Source: Apodemus sylvaticus | Lineage: Eukaryota > Chordata > Mammalia > Rodentia > Muridae | Direction: 5' to 3' | NCBI RefSeq assembly: GCF_947179515.1 | Contig: NC_067481.1 | Coordinates: 89,295,009 to 89,359,008 of the forward strand | Length of the DNA: 64,000 bases | Part shown: one piece after another, positions 50,098-61,085 of the stretch | How the letters are laid out: the number at the start of each line of letters is the position of its first letter | Numbering within the stretch: the stretch's first letter is position 1 | Position numbers and translations under genes: made by a program | The notes under the pieces: model-generated | What the model was told of the DNA's origin: nothing | The model's input: only the letters and a program-made list of their open reading frames with translations | Database searches by the model: none

Positions 50098-50322
50098 AGG
50101 ACCTCAACAGCTGGCTCAGCAGCTAAGAGTATTGTTCTCACTGGAAGCACAGTTGGTCTCTGGATCCTACATCATCCACGCAAAACCTCCCGTAACTCCA
50201 GCTCCAGAGTATTTGTCACCCTCTTCTGGCCTTTGTGGGTACCTGCATTCTTGTGCGTATACCCACTAATGCATACACATAACTTTTTTTAAAATAAAAA
50301 TAAATATTTTAAAAAGAAAAGA
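50098..50322 (+). repeat. B2 SINE
   Basis: 'agctggctcagcagctaaga', 'tctctggatcctacatcatc', 'taactccagctccagagtat' and 'ttgtcaccctcttctggcct' follow B2 order. The tail is 'taaaataaaaataaatattt'. Confidence 0.75.
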
Positions 50323-50943
50323 CGTTTTCCTATAAGGGGTTCTTTCCCTCATAACTTACAACATTGTCAGCCATTAAAACTGGCTCGTATCGAAATTCTT
50401 AATTTCCTCACATAGGTAACTAAACATTGTCAGGGTCCTGTGCTGTTCATGCTCCCAGCAGGTTGGACTCTGCCTGGGTCTCCATATTGCTAATACCTGC
50501 CTTTGGGCCACTTTACCTGGCTTTATAACCTTCCTGTCCCCTGGCAGCTAAGGTTACTCCAGCATCCGATCCATCTTTGAGGAGTAGGGGGAAAGAGGAA
50601 AGGAAAGATTAAAGTTTTATTTCACTACAAATAGACAAGATCATTTTTCCTCCAATACTCATACAAATGAAATACACAATTTTAGTTATATCTCACAAGT
50701 CAAAACTATGTCATACGGATGTCTCTTATTTCAGGAGAGCCTAGGAATGTTTTCCTATATCCACGGATGGAAGGCAACAAGGGAAAAGATGCTTGGAATT
50801 ATCTGATGCATCCAAAACCCAAGAGTAACTGATTTGGGTGATTTTATACTCAAAAACCAAGTTTCTACATCTCTGAAAATAGATGCAGAATAGCTACTTC
50901 TAAGAAATTTTCCATTCATACATCTCTAGTGTGGTGCTTTTAG

Positions 50944-51320
50944 AAGATGATGTGTTAATCTGCAAGGGTGGCCATAAGGGATACCACAGACCAAGCAGCT
51001 TACAGCCAAAGGACATTGTCTTACAGTTCTGGAAGCCAGAAGTTCAAGGCCAATGGGAGTTCAGTTAGGCTCCCTAGAGAGGAGCTAAGATGGCCTCTCT
51101 TCTGGCTCTAGTATTTCAATAGCCTGTGACAATGCAGCTCCATCTTTAGATAGTGTCTTTGCCTATCTCTGTATCCAAATTGTCCTTTTTAATAAGGACA
51201 CCAAGCATATGAAACTAGGGTCCACACTGAAAAGCTCATCTAAATTTTTTCATCTGCAAAGATGCTAATGGTGAAGACGGCCACATTCATAGGGACTTCT
51301 AACATCATGTGAGATTGGGG
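50944..51320 (+). repeat. MaLR LTR (MLT1-like) fragment
   Basis: 'gtgttaatctgcaagggtgg', 'ccataagggataccacagac', 'cttacagttctggaagccag', 'aagttcaaggccaatgggag' and 'aataaggacaccaagcatat' follow the MLT1 order. It is ancient and non-coding. Confidence 0.7.
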
Positions 51321-51384
51321 AGCACACAAGTGAATGTAAAAAAGGATTTTTCTAAATCTGTCTTAGTATCTCATCAGTAATGAA

Positions 51385-51590
51385 TGATGATTGGAACATT
51401 TATTATATTCCAATAAATTCATAGTTTCTTATTTAATCCTTATAATGATCACATAAAGTAGGAGCTGTTATTATTTTTATCTTACAAAACAGGAAACCAG
51501 AGTATAAAACTCTTAGGTGATCTGCCCAGTGAGGAGTAAGGAATAAGGCTGGATATCAACTGCATGAGTACAAACTCTTCCATTCTTACA
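51385..51590 (-). repeat. MIR SINE
   Basis: 'tatttaatccttataatgat', 'cttacaaaacaggaaaccag' and 'gatctgcccagtgaggagta' with 'ggctggatatcaactgcatg' follow reverse-complement MIR order. Confidence 0.7.
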
Positions 51591-51659
51591 GTCAAAGATT
51601 CTGTAGATATTCTTACCCATAGCCATCTCCACCTCTGATATAGTAAGCTGCTCGTTCGT

Positions 51660-51950
51660 AAGTGCAGTATAGATGGCTCAGCCAGGAAAGTTGCGGCCTT
51701 TGTTAGAGCTGTGCACCTATGTAAGAGCCAGGGACACCTTGTAATCCTAGCACGGGGAGGCAGGGACTAAAGAATCACTGGCACTTACTGAACAGCTCTG
51801 TCTAGCCAAAGGGTGAGCTCTCAGATCAGTGAAATCCTGGTTCGGAAGATAAGGGGGTAGGGTGGGAAAAAAAAGCCTATATTGATCTCTGAGCTCCACA
51901 CATGCATGAATAGGTACATGCACGCGTGTGCTTGCACTAATAAGTAGTGT
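51660..51950 (+). repeat. B3-type SINE
   Basis: 'tatagatggctcagccagga', 'ccttgtaatcctagcacggg' and 'gaggcagggactaaagaatc' with a CACACATGCATGAATAGG tail follow B3 order. Confidence 0.7.
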
Positions 51951-52875
51951 AGACAAGTTGATTTCCTTCAAGCTTAGAAGTGTTCCTTTTGAAAAAAGCC
52001 ATTCTTTGCTTCCTTAGAAACACAAATAAAACACTCCGTTCTGCACTAGGCATAATGGTTTCCTCTTATTCAAATGCAAGGCCATCTGTGCAAAGTATTT
52101 TATTTCATCATTCATTGGAGTTCACTTAAAAGATTGAAACCACCCTTAATGGAACAATGAAGTGGAAAGATTCCCAAACTGAAGGCAAGGGACTGGAGAG
52201 TGGGAGAGGGGGCTCATCTAGTTCTTGCCACCAAGCCCTTGCCCTGAGCCTTCTGAATGAATGTAGTTTTGCTCTGATAACCAGGGAGGAAGGCATCCCC
52301 CAGAGACCAAAACGAAGCAACACTGTCTCCAGCCCAAGCCTCCTTGAGACTGGAGCAGGGTCCTGTGCTTAGCAGCCATGGGGTTCTGGAACAAACTGGA
52401 CAGACTCGTACAGACACTGCAGTGACAGAACAGCTCTCTCACGGATTCCCCTTGTTCTAAGACAGCCGTGGTTGCTTGTTATGGTCTTAAAAACCCTGCC
52501 ACATTCCTCACTGCAATACTGCAGCAGAGCTTTACAGCAAAGTGCTTCTTATTTGAGCCAGTAGAAGCTTCTAGAATCAGAAAGGGGAATGTGTGACACC
52601 TAGAAGACCAAGGCACTTCTTATCCTAACCACTGCAACTCAAGTCTGTTTAGTTTGAGGGAAGAGAGTGCTTCAGGTGGCTTCTTGTAGGCTCTCCTCAG
52701 CCTGGAGTTTGTCCACTATGTGATCACCGTCCCTCCGTGTGCCCCGGGGGCGGGGGACCCTTTCCACTTTCCACCCATTCTCTCCCTTAGTAAACAGCCA
52801 TGGGGAAAGTGCATTTCTAATTTTCTCCTCATCATTCCTAAAGATAAAAAGCTTTCAAGTAAGAAAGGACTAATA

Positions 52876-53040
52876 ATAGCAGTTAACATTTCCGGCACGC
52901 TACTTTAAATGCTCGCACCCTTCGAGAAGAGATGAGGAGGGTTTTTCCTGCTTGACGGATGGGAAAACTTAAGTCTTGGAATTTCCCAGCGACTTATCAA
53001 AGCTCCAAGAACCAGAGATAATGGGCTTGCTTTCTGTTCC
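52876..53040 (-). repeat. MIR-like fragment
   Basis: 'agttaacatttccggcacgc', 'gacggatgggaaaacttaag' and 'gcgacttatcaaagctccaa' resemble reverse-complement MIR. The match is weaker than the neighbouring copies. Confidence 0.45.
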
Positions 53041-53174
53041 TTCCTCCATTAACTTGTTTTCCCCACCAAAATATGGATGATAGCATCCCTGCAATTCATG
53101 TGGGCAGTAGGCGTTGCCTATGTCGTAACAATGAGCCACCCTGTGGGCTTCTATTGTTTTGATCTTAATTTTTT

Positions 53175-53240
53175 TTTATTAAGGAAACTGAGGCTTAGCA
53201 ATGTACTCTGTGGAAAATTGTACAGCAAGGTGCTGGCTGA
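53175..53240 (-). repeat. MIR core fragment
   Basis: 'aaggaaactgaggcttagca' followed by a diverged 'tgtacagcaaggtgctgg' is the reverse-complement MIR core. Confidence 0.5.
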
Positions 53241-53424
53241 GGCAAACATCCATGCACCTAATCATAATATTCTATGGTCTCCACGTGAGTTGTCCCCAAG
53301 GCCTTTCTACTCAGGATTTTCTCATTCCCTTGATTTCTCTGATTAAGCTCAGTACACAATACATTTTTTTTTCCTCCACAAATATAGCTTCATCGATGGA
53401 ATGCTCCTGTGACATTTCAAGGGA

Positions 53425-53575
53425 TGTGCATCACCTCCATTTTGTTCCTATATTACAGATGTAGGGGAAAAACTGGGGTGCGAAGCCTTAAGTTACCCGA
53501 ATGCATCAGGTTAGGGGAGCAGGAGAGTAGCTTCAAAGTCAGGTCTGCAGAATGTAACACCCACGTCAGCCTGAG
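53425..53575 (-). repeat. MIR SINE fragment
   Basis: 'ttcctatattacagatgtag', 'ggggaaaaactggggtgcga' and 'cttcaaagtcaggtctgcag' follow reverse-complement MIR order. Confidence 0.6.
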
Positions 53576-53720
53576 TTCTGTGGCCCTGACACTCAGAAGC
53601 ACTATTGTGGTCAATCTAAAGTAAGCTCTTAAATAATTGTTAGAAAAAACAAGAGTGGGTGGGCCTCATAAGAACACTGGACAAAGCCAGCTCAGGATGG
53701 CACTAAGGGCTTCTCCCCCG

Positions 53721-53733
53721 CCCCCCCCCCCCC
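53721..53733. repeat. Run of 13 C
   Basis: CCCCCG followed by 13 C residues. Length may be imprecise. Confidence 0.9.
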
Positions 53734-53904
53734 TATTCTGACCCTTACTCTCAGCCTTGATCATTTGGTGGCTTCTTTTCCAGCCCTAGAAGTAAACCCT
53801 CATCATTTTTTCCAAACCGGCATAAGGATCCTCTTATCCTCCATCTACTGGAGGAAGAGGCAGTGAGGATAACCACTGTGTGAGAAGCTGAGAGTTGGCA
53901 GAAG

Positions 53905-54085
53905 GGAATATAGGCTGCTGAGTCTGGGTTAGACCTAAGTGTGGATTCAGTTCTCATCCCCATCTCCCAGAGCTTCAGATTATCACTCTAGTGTGAAGAT
54001 AACAATGCCCACCCTTGCCGGAGTTATCATTCAGAGTAAACAAACTGATAATTATAAAGGGCTTTAATAGCTAATAGGACTGAGG
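53905..54085 (+). repeat. MIR SINE fragment
   Basis: 'tggattcagttctcatcccc', 'gtgaagataacaatgcccac' and 'gagttatcattcagagtaaa' follow MIR sense order, opposite to the other nearby copies. Confidence 0.6.
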
Positions 54086-55650
54086 CTGTTATTTTTAGAC
54101 TGGCCAGCTCATTTGCATGGGCTCTTGGTGGTGGGCTACAGGGAAGGTACAGCCTGCATCTACCCAGTGCTTTCTTGCTGTTCGCATGTGACATCTGTAT
54201 TCTGAACCCTGCCCCACCTACCCCACGCACCCCACCCACCCCTCCCACCCCCCAGCATGCAGCTAGCAAGCTGCTTTGGAATAGCATCCTTGGTTGTTTA
54301 ATTTGTAGTGGGAAGTAAAAGATATAGAGGAATTCTTCATCTGAGTGTTTAGAAGGCTATTTCTTCTCATCCAGCTTCTGGGGGGGCACCAAGGGTTCAC
54401 CCCTCAAAAAGAAGGGGTCTCAGGTGACTCAGTCACACCATGCTGGTTGTCTCTGCGGTGGGAACGGTGGTCATCTGAGGCAAGCACTTCATGCATAGGA
54501 GTGTGAGGCAGAGGGTAGCTTCAAGGTTCTTCGTGCCAGCCCGGCCACCGGCAGGTCGATTGCAGGTGAATCCTGGGACCTCCTGTCCAGTCGCTTTGGT
54601 TTTCACATGCTGGCTTTGGTTTATTCCTTCTCCATTTTACCACTTTGTATTTTCTCATCGCTCTCCCTTCCAGGTCTCCTGCTTTGTAGCCCACTATTGG
54701 GGAAAGATGGTCTGTCTCAGTTTACACTTAAATTTTTTCTTGTGCTACATGGAGTTATTAAGTGCCTGGTAATACCTCAGACTCAGGGGTGGCATTCATA
54801 AGAAACACAGCATGCAAAATGGCTTTAAGATCCTCCTTACTGTAGAACTGCCAGCATTCCAAGACCCAGTCCCTTTCCCTCTCTGCCTGATCCTCTCCTC
54901 CTCCTCCCAACATCAAGTCTGGTTTCTTCTCTCTCTGAATTTACCCAGCTCATATAATTTGCCTTTTCATTTTGTGAATGGAGATAATTTGTGAATAGAA
55001 ATTACTTCCAAATGTTTCAAAAATATTTTCTAAGCATTTGCTTTAACACAGTCTTACGAGCTCCCCACTGAACCCCACCCCCTTTTTTCTTCTTTCATTT
55101 AAAAAAAGAAAAAAAAAGTATTCCTAGGGAAATGGAGCCTGAGGTGGATGTGGGTTGGGGGTGGTTTGCTGTTCTCAGATATCATTTACTAAAAATGTTT
55201 TTATGTTTCTAATTGCTAGAGTAACCGCAGGTAGGATTTATTGACCCTCCTGAGTTAGAAAAAGCCAGGGGATATTTTATGTAAGCTCTTCCCCCTAAAC
55301 GTCCAGAAAATAAGGGATAACATGGAAGGGAAAAGAGGAGGTTCTAGATGAGTTATGGAAGCAAAGTTTGTCTGGGCTTTTTGGTGAAGTGTTCTGTATA
55401 TCAGTTTTTTAATTTAAATGTTTACTCTCATGACTGAGTGATGTTCAGGCTCCTCCCACACATGATGGGCTAGTTAGTATACCCATTCAGAGTCGGTATA
55501 AACATTCAGAGTCTATCCTTGTCTCTAAGTGCTGACATCCTGATATCCCCAGGAGGTCCCCATCACACACAGAGTGAAGAAATGTACAGTCAGTCACCTA
55601 CAGCATAAGACCACTGTGGCCACAGCAGGGTTTGAGAGGCAATGGGTGGA
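54086..55650. other. Unique intron sequence, nothing firmly recognised
   Basis: Contains a C-rich CCACCC cluster at 54208-54253 and an A run at 55100-55118. No gene is recognised. Confidence 0.45.
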
Positions 55651-55654
55651 AAAA

Positions 55655-55656
<2 letters not shown>

Positions 55657-55701
<45 letters not shown>

Positions 55702-55747
55702 AGAAGAAGAAGAAGAAGAAGAAGAAGAAGAAGAAGAAGAAGAAGAA
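55657..55747. repeat. (GA)n-(AAG)n compound microsatellite
   Basis: About 20 GA units pass directly into about 16 AAG units. Translated runs of RE and E/K in this area are artefacts of the repeat. Confidence 0.95.
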
Positions 55748-55959
55748 TTTAAAGTATCAAGGAGCACTTCAGAGAGAAGATGACGTTGGGTTCCACCAAG
55801 GAAGGGTACCTAAGAATTTGGCAGCAGAGCAAGGTAAAAGAAGTTCAGTTCAGGACTAAAGAAACCTAAGTTCCATAAATAAAAACCCAAGGAAACATGG
55901 TGTTGGACTTGTACAATATGCTGCACCCTACCACTGTGGTTAGCAAAGGAGTCAAAGGA

Positions 55960-56105
55960 TACAGGAGACTGAAGTATTGATGGAGATTGGGCTGAAGGGC
56001 ATCAGCACAAAGACACTTCATACTCTACAAATGTGTACTTGGGTTTGATTCCTAAGTACCACGATCCCTGTAAGAATTCTGAGCCAAGGAGAGGACCGAA
56101 CAACA
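55960..56105 (+). repeat. Possible diverged B3/ID-type SINE
   Basis: A 'gggctgaagggcatcagcac' head and a B-box-like 'gggtttgattcctaag' are at the right spacing. The remainder is too diverged to be sure. Confidence 0.35.
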
Positions 56106-58470
56106 AAAGCCCCATGCAGAATGAGGTGTGTAGGTCGGTACCCTAAGCAGTGGGCACTGAGTATACTATTTGGAAGCCCAGAGGACAGGGAGTTTGCTCA
56201 CAACCAGGACAGCAGCAAGACAAGTGGAGTAGGTAGTATATTTGAAAGAGAGCAAAATTGAACGAGGGCAAAATTCAGATGTGGTCACAGATGTGTGGAA
56301 AGGGGAAGGAAACCCTAATATAATCCAGACAAGCTGATCAGACTCTTACTGTAACCTGGACAAAGAGGCCTGGGGCTGGCTCTGGGGGTGGGGACAGTAA
56401 GAGACATTTCCTGATCATCTGCAGCCAGTGCATGTTAGCTGCTCTAGATGCTGTCTAAGCCTCTAGAACAAGGATATTCTATTTGAATTTTATCTGAATA
56501 TGAAATGAAAAGGTGACAGCAGTGTGTGCTTACTAAACTCTCCTGTTTTAATTGTCACTGAATGATGCTTTAAGAACAGTAGGTGTTAAGAGATAAAAAG
56601 GCTTAAAGGCACACACTTTTCATCACCCGAGATGCTACCCATGTGTGATGTGACTGCCCAAGAGTTCTGAGCAGTGACCACACAGGTAACTTACCCCAGT
56701 CTGAAAGCAAGGTGTGGGTTTCTATTCACACAACAATTATATACTAGGGTCTCTGCAGAGTAGGACCCATGGTAAGCATTAGAGCTAGACTTAATGTGAT
56801 CATGGGTTAAACTGTTAGGTTAACATCAGAGTGAGGTTTGGGAAATAGTGAGGCTATAGATGCCAAATCTGTTGTGTGTCACCTTAACTCAGATGTACCT
56901 TGTCATACCTACAGCCTGTGGCCAACACACATCCCAGGAGAGCTATGATGTACTCCGACACATTTATAGATTCTCACATCATGTCACAATGCCAAAAGGT
57001 TGAACACCTCTGTTACTGTTTCTCCACCCCCCAAAACAAACAAACAAACAAACAACCCACTATTTCATTACTAAAGACAGACTCTTGAGGTAGAAGGGGA
57101 TACCCAAGCCTGAGAGTGTGGAGTCACTCCTTTCTCCCAGTCCTAGTTAGGAAGAATGGATTCCTGTGATCACCTGGGAAGGGCGCAGGCCCCAATTCTC
57201 AGAACCCAAGGGGAAGGTCTCAGGATATATAGTACCTAACTTTTTATCATTATTAAATAGTCCCAACATGTTCCTACAAGGCATGTCTTAGCTACAATCT
57301 ACTAAGCTTTACTGGTTATTATAGTCTCCGATGGTTTTGCTTCTCTGATGTCACTGTTATTTGGTTTTGCTGTCTTGAAGAGGTCCCTGTCTGCCCACGA
57401 TTCCCTTGGTTTTTAGGCATGTGAGAGAGCAAATCAGGGGGAGAAGGAAATGGTTGCTGTTTCACCTCAGGGACACATCTGTCGGGGACCCACAGGTGGC
57501 TGGGATGGAACCTCTGCCCGCCATCTCCTTCTCTGCTCACAGTTTTGACGGAATATATCCTCTCTCTGATATCAATGGATAGGTGACACACCAAACCGAA
57601 GGTAGAACCGTTACATGACATTTCTTTTGAATGCTGTCCCCTGGGTTCACCCATTCATCTGCTGCGCTGGAAGGGGAAGTGCAGAACCAAAACTCTATTA
57701 AATAGATGTGCCAAGTGACGAAGGAGAAAAGAAAAAGGGGGAGAAAGTTTCTTCAACTTTTATATGCTCAGAATTGTCTCACAAGCATATTTTTGCTCCT
57801 TTCCTCTATTTAAAAATTGATAACCTAGAAAGGGAAGTCAGGATCCAGGGCTAGGAACAGTTTGTGGAACAAAAGTGGCCCCTACTGGTGGCAGAGCTGG
57901 ATTTAAGTGTGAAGTTTAGATTTGTGCATGACCTTGACCAAACTTATATCCTCCTGAGAAGGCTTCCTAATGATTTTCTATGTCTGGAAGGGCAAACCCT
58001 CTTTAGATGTATAAATATTAAAAAGCGCTTCTTCGGCATAAGGGCACTGGTTTCAGGGCTGCAGACTAACTTCTTCGGCTTGTAATTAAAAACATCTACT
58101 GGATAACTAACCAGCAGCGTATTTGCTTAAAGAAGCAAAGCCTGAAGCCTGACTGGGCTACACGCTGAAGTGGCATGACCCTCGGGTATCTTTTATTACC
58201 CCAAGTTTCTGGAAACGTCGCCCCATTTCTAACTCCCCCAGGCTACACAAACTTTGAAGTAGAAAACCCATTTTTGCTCTGTCCTGAGTTCTGATGTCAC
58301 TTATCCTCGGGTTTGATTCTTGTATCTTTACTCTGTGTCTTAATCTACAGAAATGGTTCTTAAAGGAAAAATCATAGCTCCCTAAATTAGGATATACATG
58401 TGAAGGTCTCAGGAGAAGCCCCAATAAATGCAGTTAGTAGGTGAAACAATCACTAACAAAGGGTTTTGGA
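56106..58470. other. Unique intron sequence, nothing firmly recognised
   Basis: A short CAAA run lies at 57033-57052. A weak MIR-like stretch may lie at 57840-57960. Confidence 0.4.
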
Positions 58471-58474
58471 GGGT

Positions 58475-58540
58475 TTCTTCTTCTTCTTCTTCTTCTTCTT
58501 CTTCTTCTTCTTCTTCTTCTTCTTCTTCTTCTTCTTCTTC
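58475..58540. repeat. (TTC)n microsatellite
   Basis: About 22 TTC units, followed by T7. A poly-arginine reading frame on the minus strand here is an artefact. Confidence 0.95.
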
Positions 58541-58739
58541 TTTTTTTAACAAAAAGTGATGACATGCTTGGAATCCTTTTTTTTTTCTTTTTAAAAGGAA
58601 AAGCAGACGCTAAAGAATAATGCAAAAGAAGCAATAAGTCGTGGTTTCTCTAACTCAATAAAAGGAAGAGAGGCTTGGAATTTACTCCATCCTAAATGGT
58701 AACAGGGTGTCTCTGTTCATGTCATACCTGGTGTTAAAA

Positions 58740-58795
58740 GCAGTCCTGAATCAACCACATTTTACAGATGGAAAAACTGAGAGCCGGAGATGTCT
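58740..58795 (-). repeat. Possible MIR core fragment
   Basis: 'cattttacagatggaaaaac' followed by tgagagccgg resembles the reverse-complement MIR core. Confidence 0.4.
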
Positions 58796-59009
58796 TCTTC
58801 CCTGCCTTGCAGGCTTTCTCCCTGCCCCCCTTCCTTTCTTTCTTCCTTTCAAAACTACTAACTGCATACCTATGAAAGGGCATCGCTGTGTCCTGAGCTG
58901 AAGATCTGGGGCTGAGATCGATGGACAGATGTCAGCTCGACTCTGATATTGCTTTATCTTGTCTTCTTACCTTCAACCTCAACTTCTGCTCTCAGACTCT
59001 CAGATCCCA

Positions 59010-59059
59010 ATTTGCATATTGTCTCTTAATTTGCATGTTGTCTCCTGATTTGCATATTC

Positions 59060-59066
<7 letters not shown>
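59010..59066. repeat. 19-bp tandem triplet carrying POU octamers
   Basis: ATTTGCAT occurs at 59010-59017, 59029-59036 and 59048-59055, each followed by RTTGTCTC-type sequence. The exact 19-bp period shows tandem duplication. The third unit merges into the CT microsatellite. ATTTGCAT is the classical octamer bound by POU factors; whether these sites are used is unknown. Confidence 0.85.

Positions 59067-59135
<69 letters not shown>
59058..59135. repeat. (CT)n-(CA)n compound microsatellite
   Basis: About 27 CT units switch at 59112 to about 12 CA units. Confidence 0.95.
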
Positions 59136-60165
59136 CTTTCCTCCCTCCATCTTTCCCTCCCTCTATTCCTCCATCTCTGCTGATAGATTGTGAGCATAAA
59201 TAGCTATTGAATTAGTTTTGTTCCAAGACATCTTAAAGCCAGTTTTCAATGAGTGCTAAGTCCTAAATGTGTCCCAAGTCCCAGTGAAAGACACTAGAAC
59301 ATGTTATATTTTCATAGTCAGCCACCCTTGGCCATAACAAGCTATGTCTGGCCACCTCGTGAGGCCCAATGTTCTGCGTCGCTCTTCAGCCTTATACCAC
59401 TTGCGTTAAATTGGACTTTGTGCGTTTAAAATAAATGCCTGCCAGGCATGGGTCCAGCGTGATTAGAATAACAGCAGTGGTGGAGGAGGAGGGTTTTATT
59501 TCTTGGGACCTGTAGAACAATCCATGTGATGCCATCCTCTGCCTCCCTCCTCTGCCGTCCTCCTCCTCTGTCCTCCGCCGTCCTCCATCCAGTTATACCC
59601 AAGCACGTGTACGACCTATTTGTTTTCAGTTTCAGTCTTGATGGGAAGAGTTGGGAAACAATTGCTTCACACAAGCTCAGAATCGTTGCTGGCTTCCTGA
59701 CTGGTTGTTTTCGCCCTCTGAGATTGGGGGCGTGGAGGGCAGCCATATCTCTGCCCCCTTCTCTGATCTCTCAGCTCGCTGAGCGTCACATCTTGTCCAT
59801 CCAGCCTGCACTCTGAAGTCACTGTTGCCAGTGTCTGCTATTAAACACTCCCACACCACCTCCCTTGTCTTTCTTCAGTCCATAGAAGGAGTTTGTTTGG
59901 GCCACCAATGCTTGGGTAGTGAGGGACTTGGATTAGCGCGACAGCTTTGCTGCTGTCTGCATGAGGCCTAATAGAGTTAGTAGAGAAGGTTCTTTAGAAG
60001 CGATGGTTCTGACAAGGAAAGCTTCTGTAAGCTTGCCTTTGTTTAGAAATATGAACTTCGGAAACCCTACTGCAGAGAGTGTCGGCAGCCACACTGATCC
60101 GAGGCCTTGGGCAAATTCATTTGAATTGCTTTGAAATTGGATATTCAAAATTCAATAAAAATAAG
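59136..60165. other. Unique intron sequence, nothing recognised
   Basis: Contains a CCTCC/GCCGTCC-rich patch at 59535-59590. No gene or repeat family is recognised. Confidence 0.45.
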
Positions 60166-60169
60166 CCAG

Positions 60170-60560
60170 CCTGATGGTACAGCTGCAGCGTTCCACCCAT
60201 CCAGCTGGGTAAGCCACGACGATTTCCAGGCCGAGGACTAGAAAGCCGGAGTGTGATGGGAAGATGAGCTCCGGAGCTGCCAGCAAACTCTTCCTGGCAG
60301 CCCAGCCTGCCGAAGGCTCCCTGCCAGCCGACTCCTGGAGCGGGCCGACTTTGGCACTAAGTGGCTCCTCCTCGTGCTGGCCTGCCCAGGCGGGGACGAG
60401 GTGCCTGCCTCCGTCATGGACAGGGTCCAGGGGGAGGGAATGCCTCAAGGACAAATGGATGGGGTGTTGGAAAAACAATAAAATCATAACACTCCAGTTG
60501 TTTGGAGAACGGCTGGACTTCCCAAACACTCTGCAGCGGATCCAGAGCCATCAGACATGT
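60170..60560. other. GC-rich patch
   Basis: Base composition rises sharply, with CpGs retained (ccgga, gcgggccgac, cctgcccaggcggggacgag). Open reading frames exist on both strands (about 102 and 125 codons) but show no recognisable domain, so I do not call a gene. It could be a small CpG-rich regulatory element. Confidence 0.55.
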
Positions 60561-60627
60561 AGGCGGGTTTAATTAAATTGTATGCAGATGCAGGCAAACA
60601 TTGTAATTTGCCCTTGGGCAAATCCTG

Positions 60628-60720
60628 TGGGGGGGGTTGTTTTGTTTTGGGGTTTTTTGTTTGTTTGTTTGTTTGTTTGTTTTTTGGTTTGGTTTGTTTT
60701 TGTTTTTGTTTTTGTTTTTG
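60628..60720. repeat. G/T-rich run: TTTG and TTTTTG units
   Basis: G8, then TTTTG, TTTG and TTTTTG repeats with no C. A protein-like FVFVFVF run here is an artefact. Confidence 0.9.
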
Positions 60721-61032
60721 CCTATAGCAGGGGACCTAACATCCTGGAGGCTGCTTTCTTGCCACCTGCCAGGGAAGGTCCCTCGTCATCTTGGTCCGTT
60801 CAGAAAGGCGGTTTTAAGGGAGTTTTAGGGATTTTAAGGGAGACTGTTATTGTCAGTCTCCACTAAGAAGCAGGCTGCTTGGTTTTCCTGCTTCACAGAC
60901 ATAAAGGTTGAGCCTTAAAAACTGGAATGCCTGCACGACAGGAGATATGTTCATATGTGCATACATGAGCCTAAACATATGTATATAATACATGCATCTG
61001 TAGAGAGAGATAAAACTAGGTAGGTATGAAAG

Positions 61033-61064
<32 letters not shown>

Positions 61065-61085
61065 CAGACAGATAGATGGATAGAC
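61033..61085. repeat. (GATA)n microsatellite
   Basis: About nine GATA units, then GACA and GATAGATG variants. Confidence 0.95.

Noticed and set aside
58434..58634. Poly-arginine frame on the minus strand
   Set aside because: It is a translation of the TTC microsatellite.
60152..60572. Overlapping 102- and 125-codon frames in the GC-rich patch as genes
   Set aside because: High GC content lengthens random frames. No domain, splice signal or known motif is visible. Kept only as a finding about composition.
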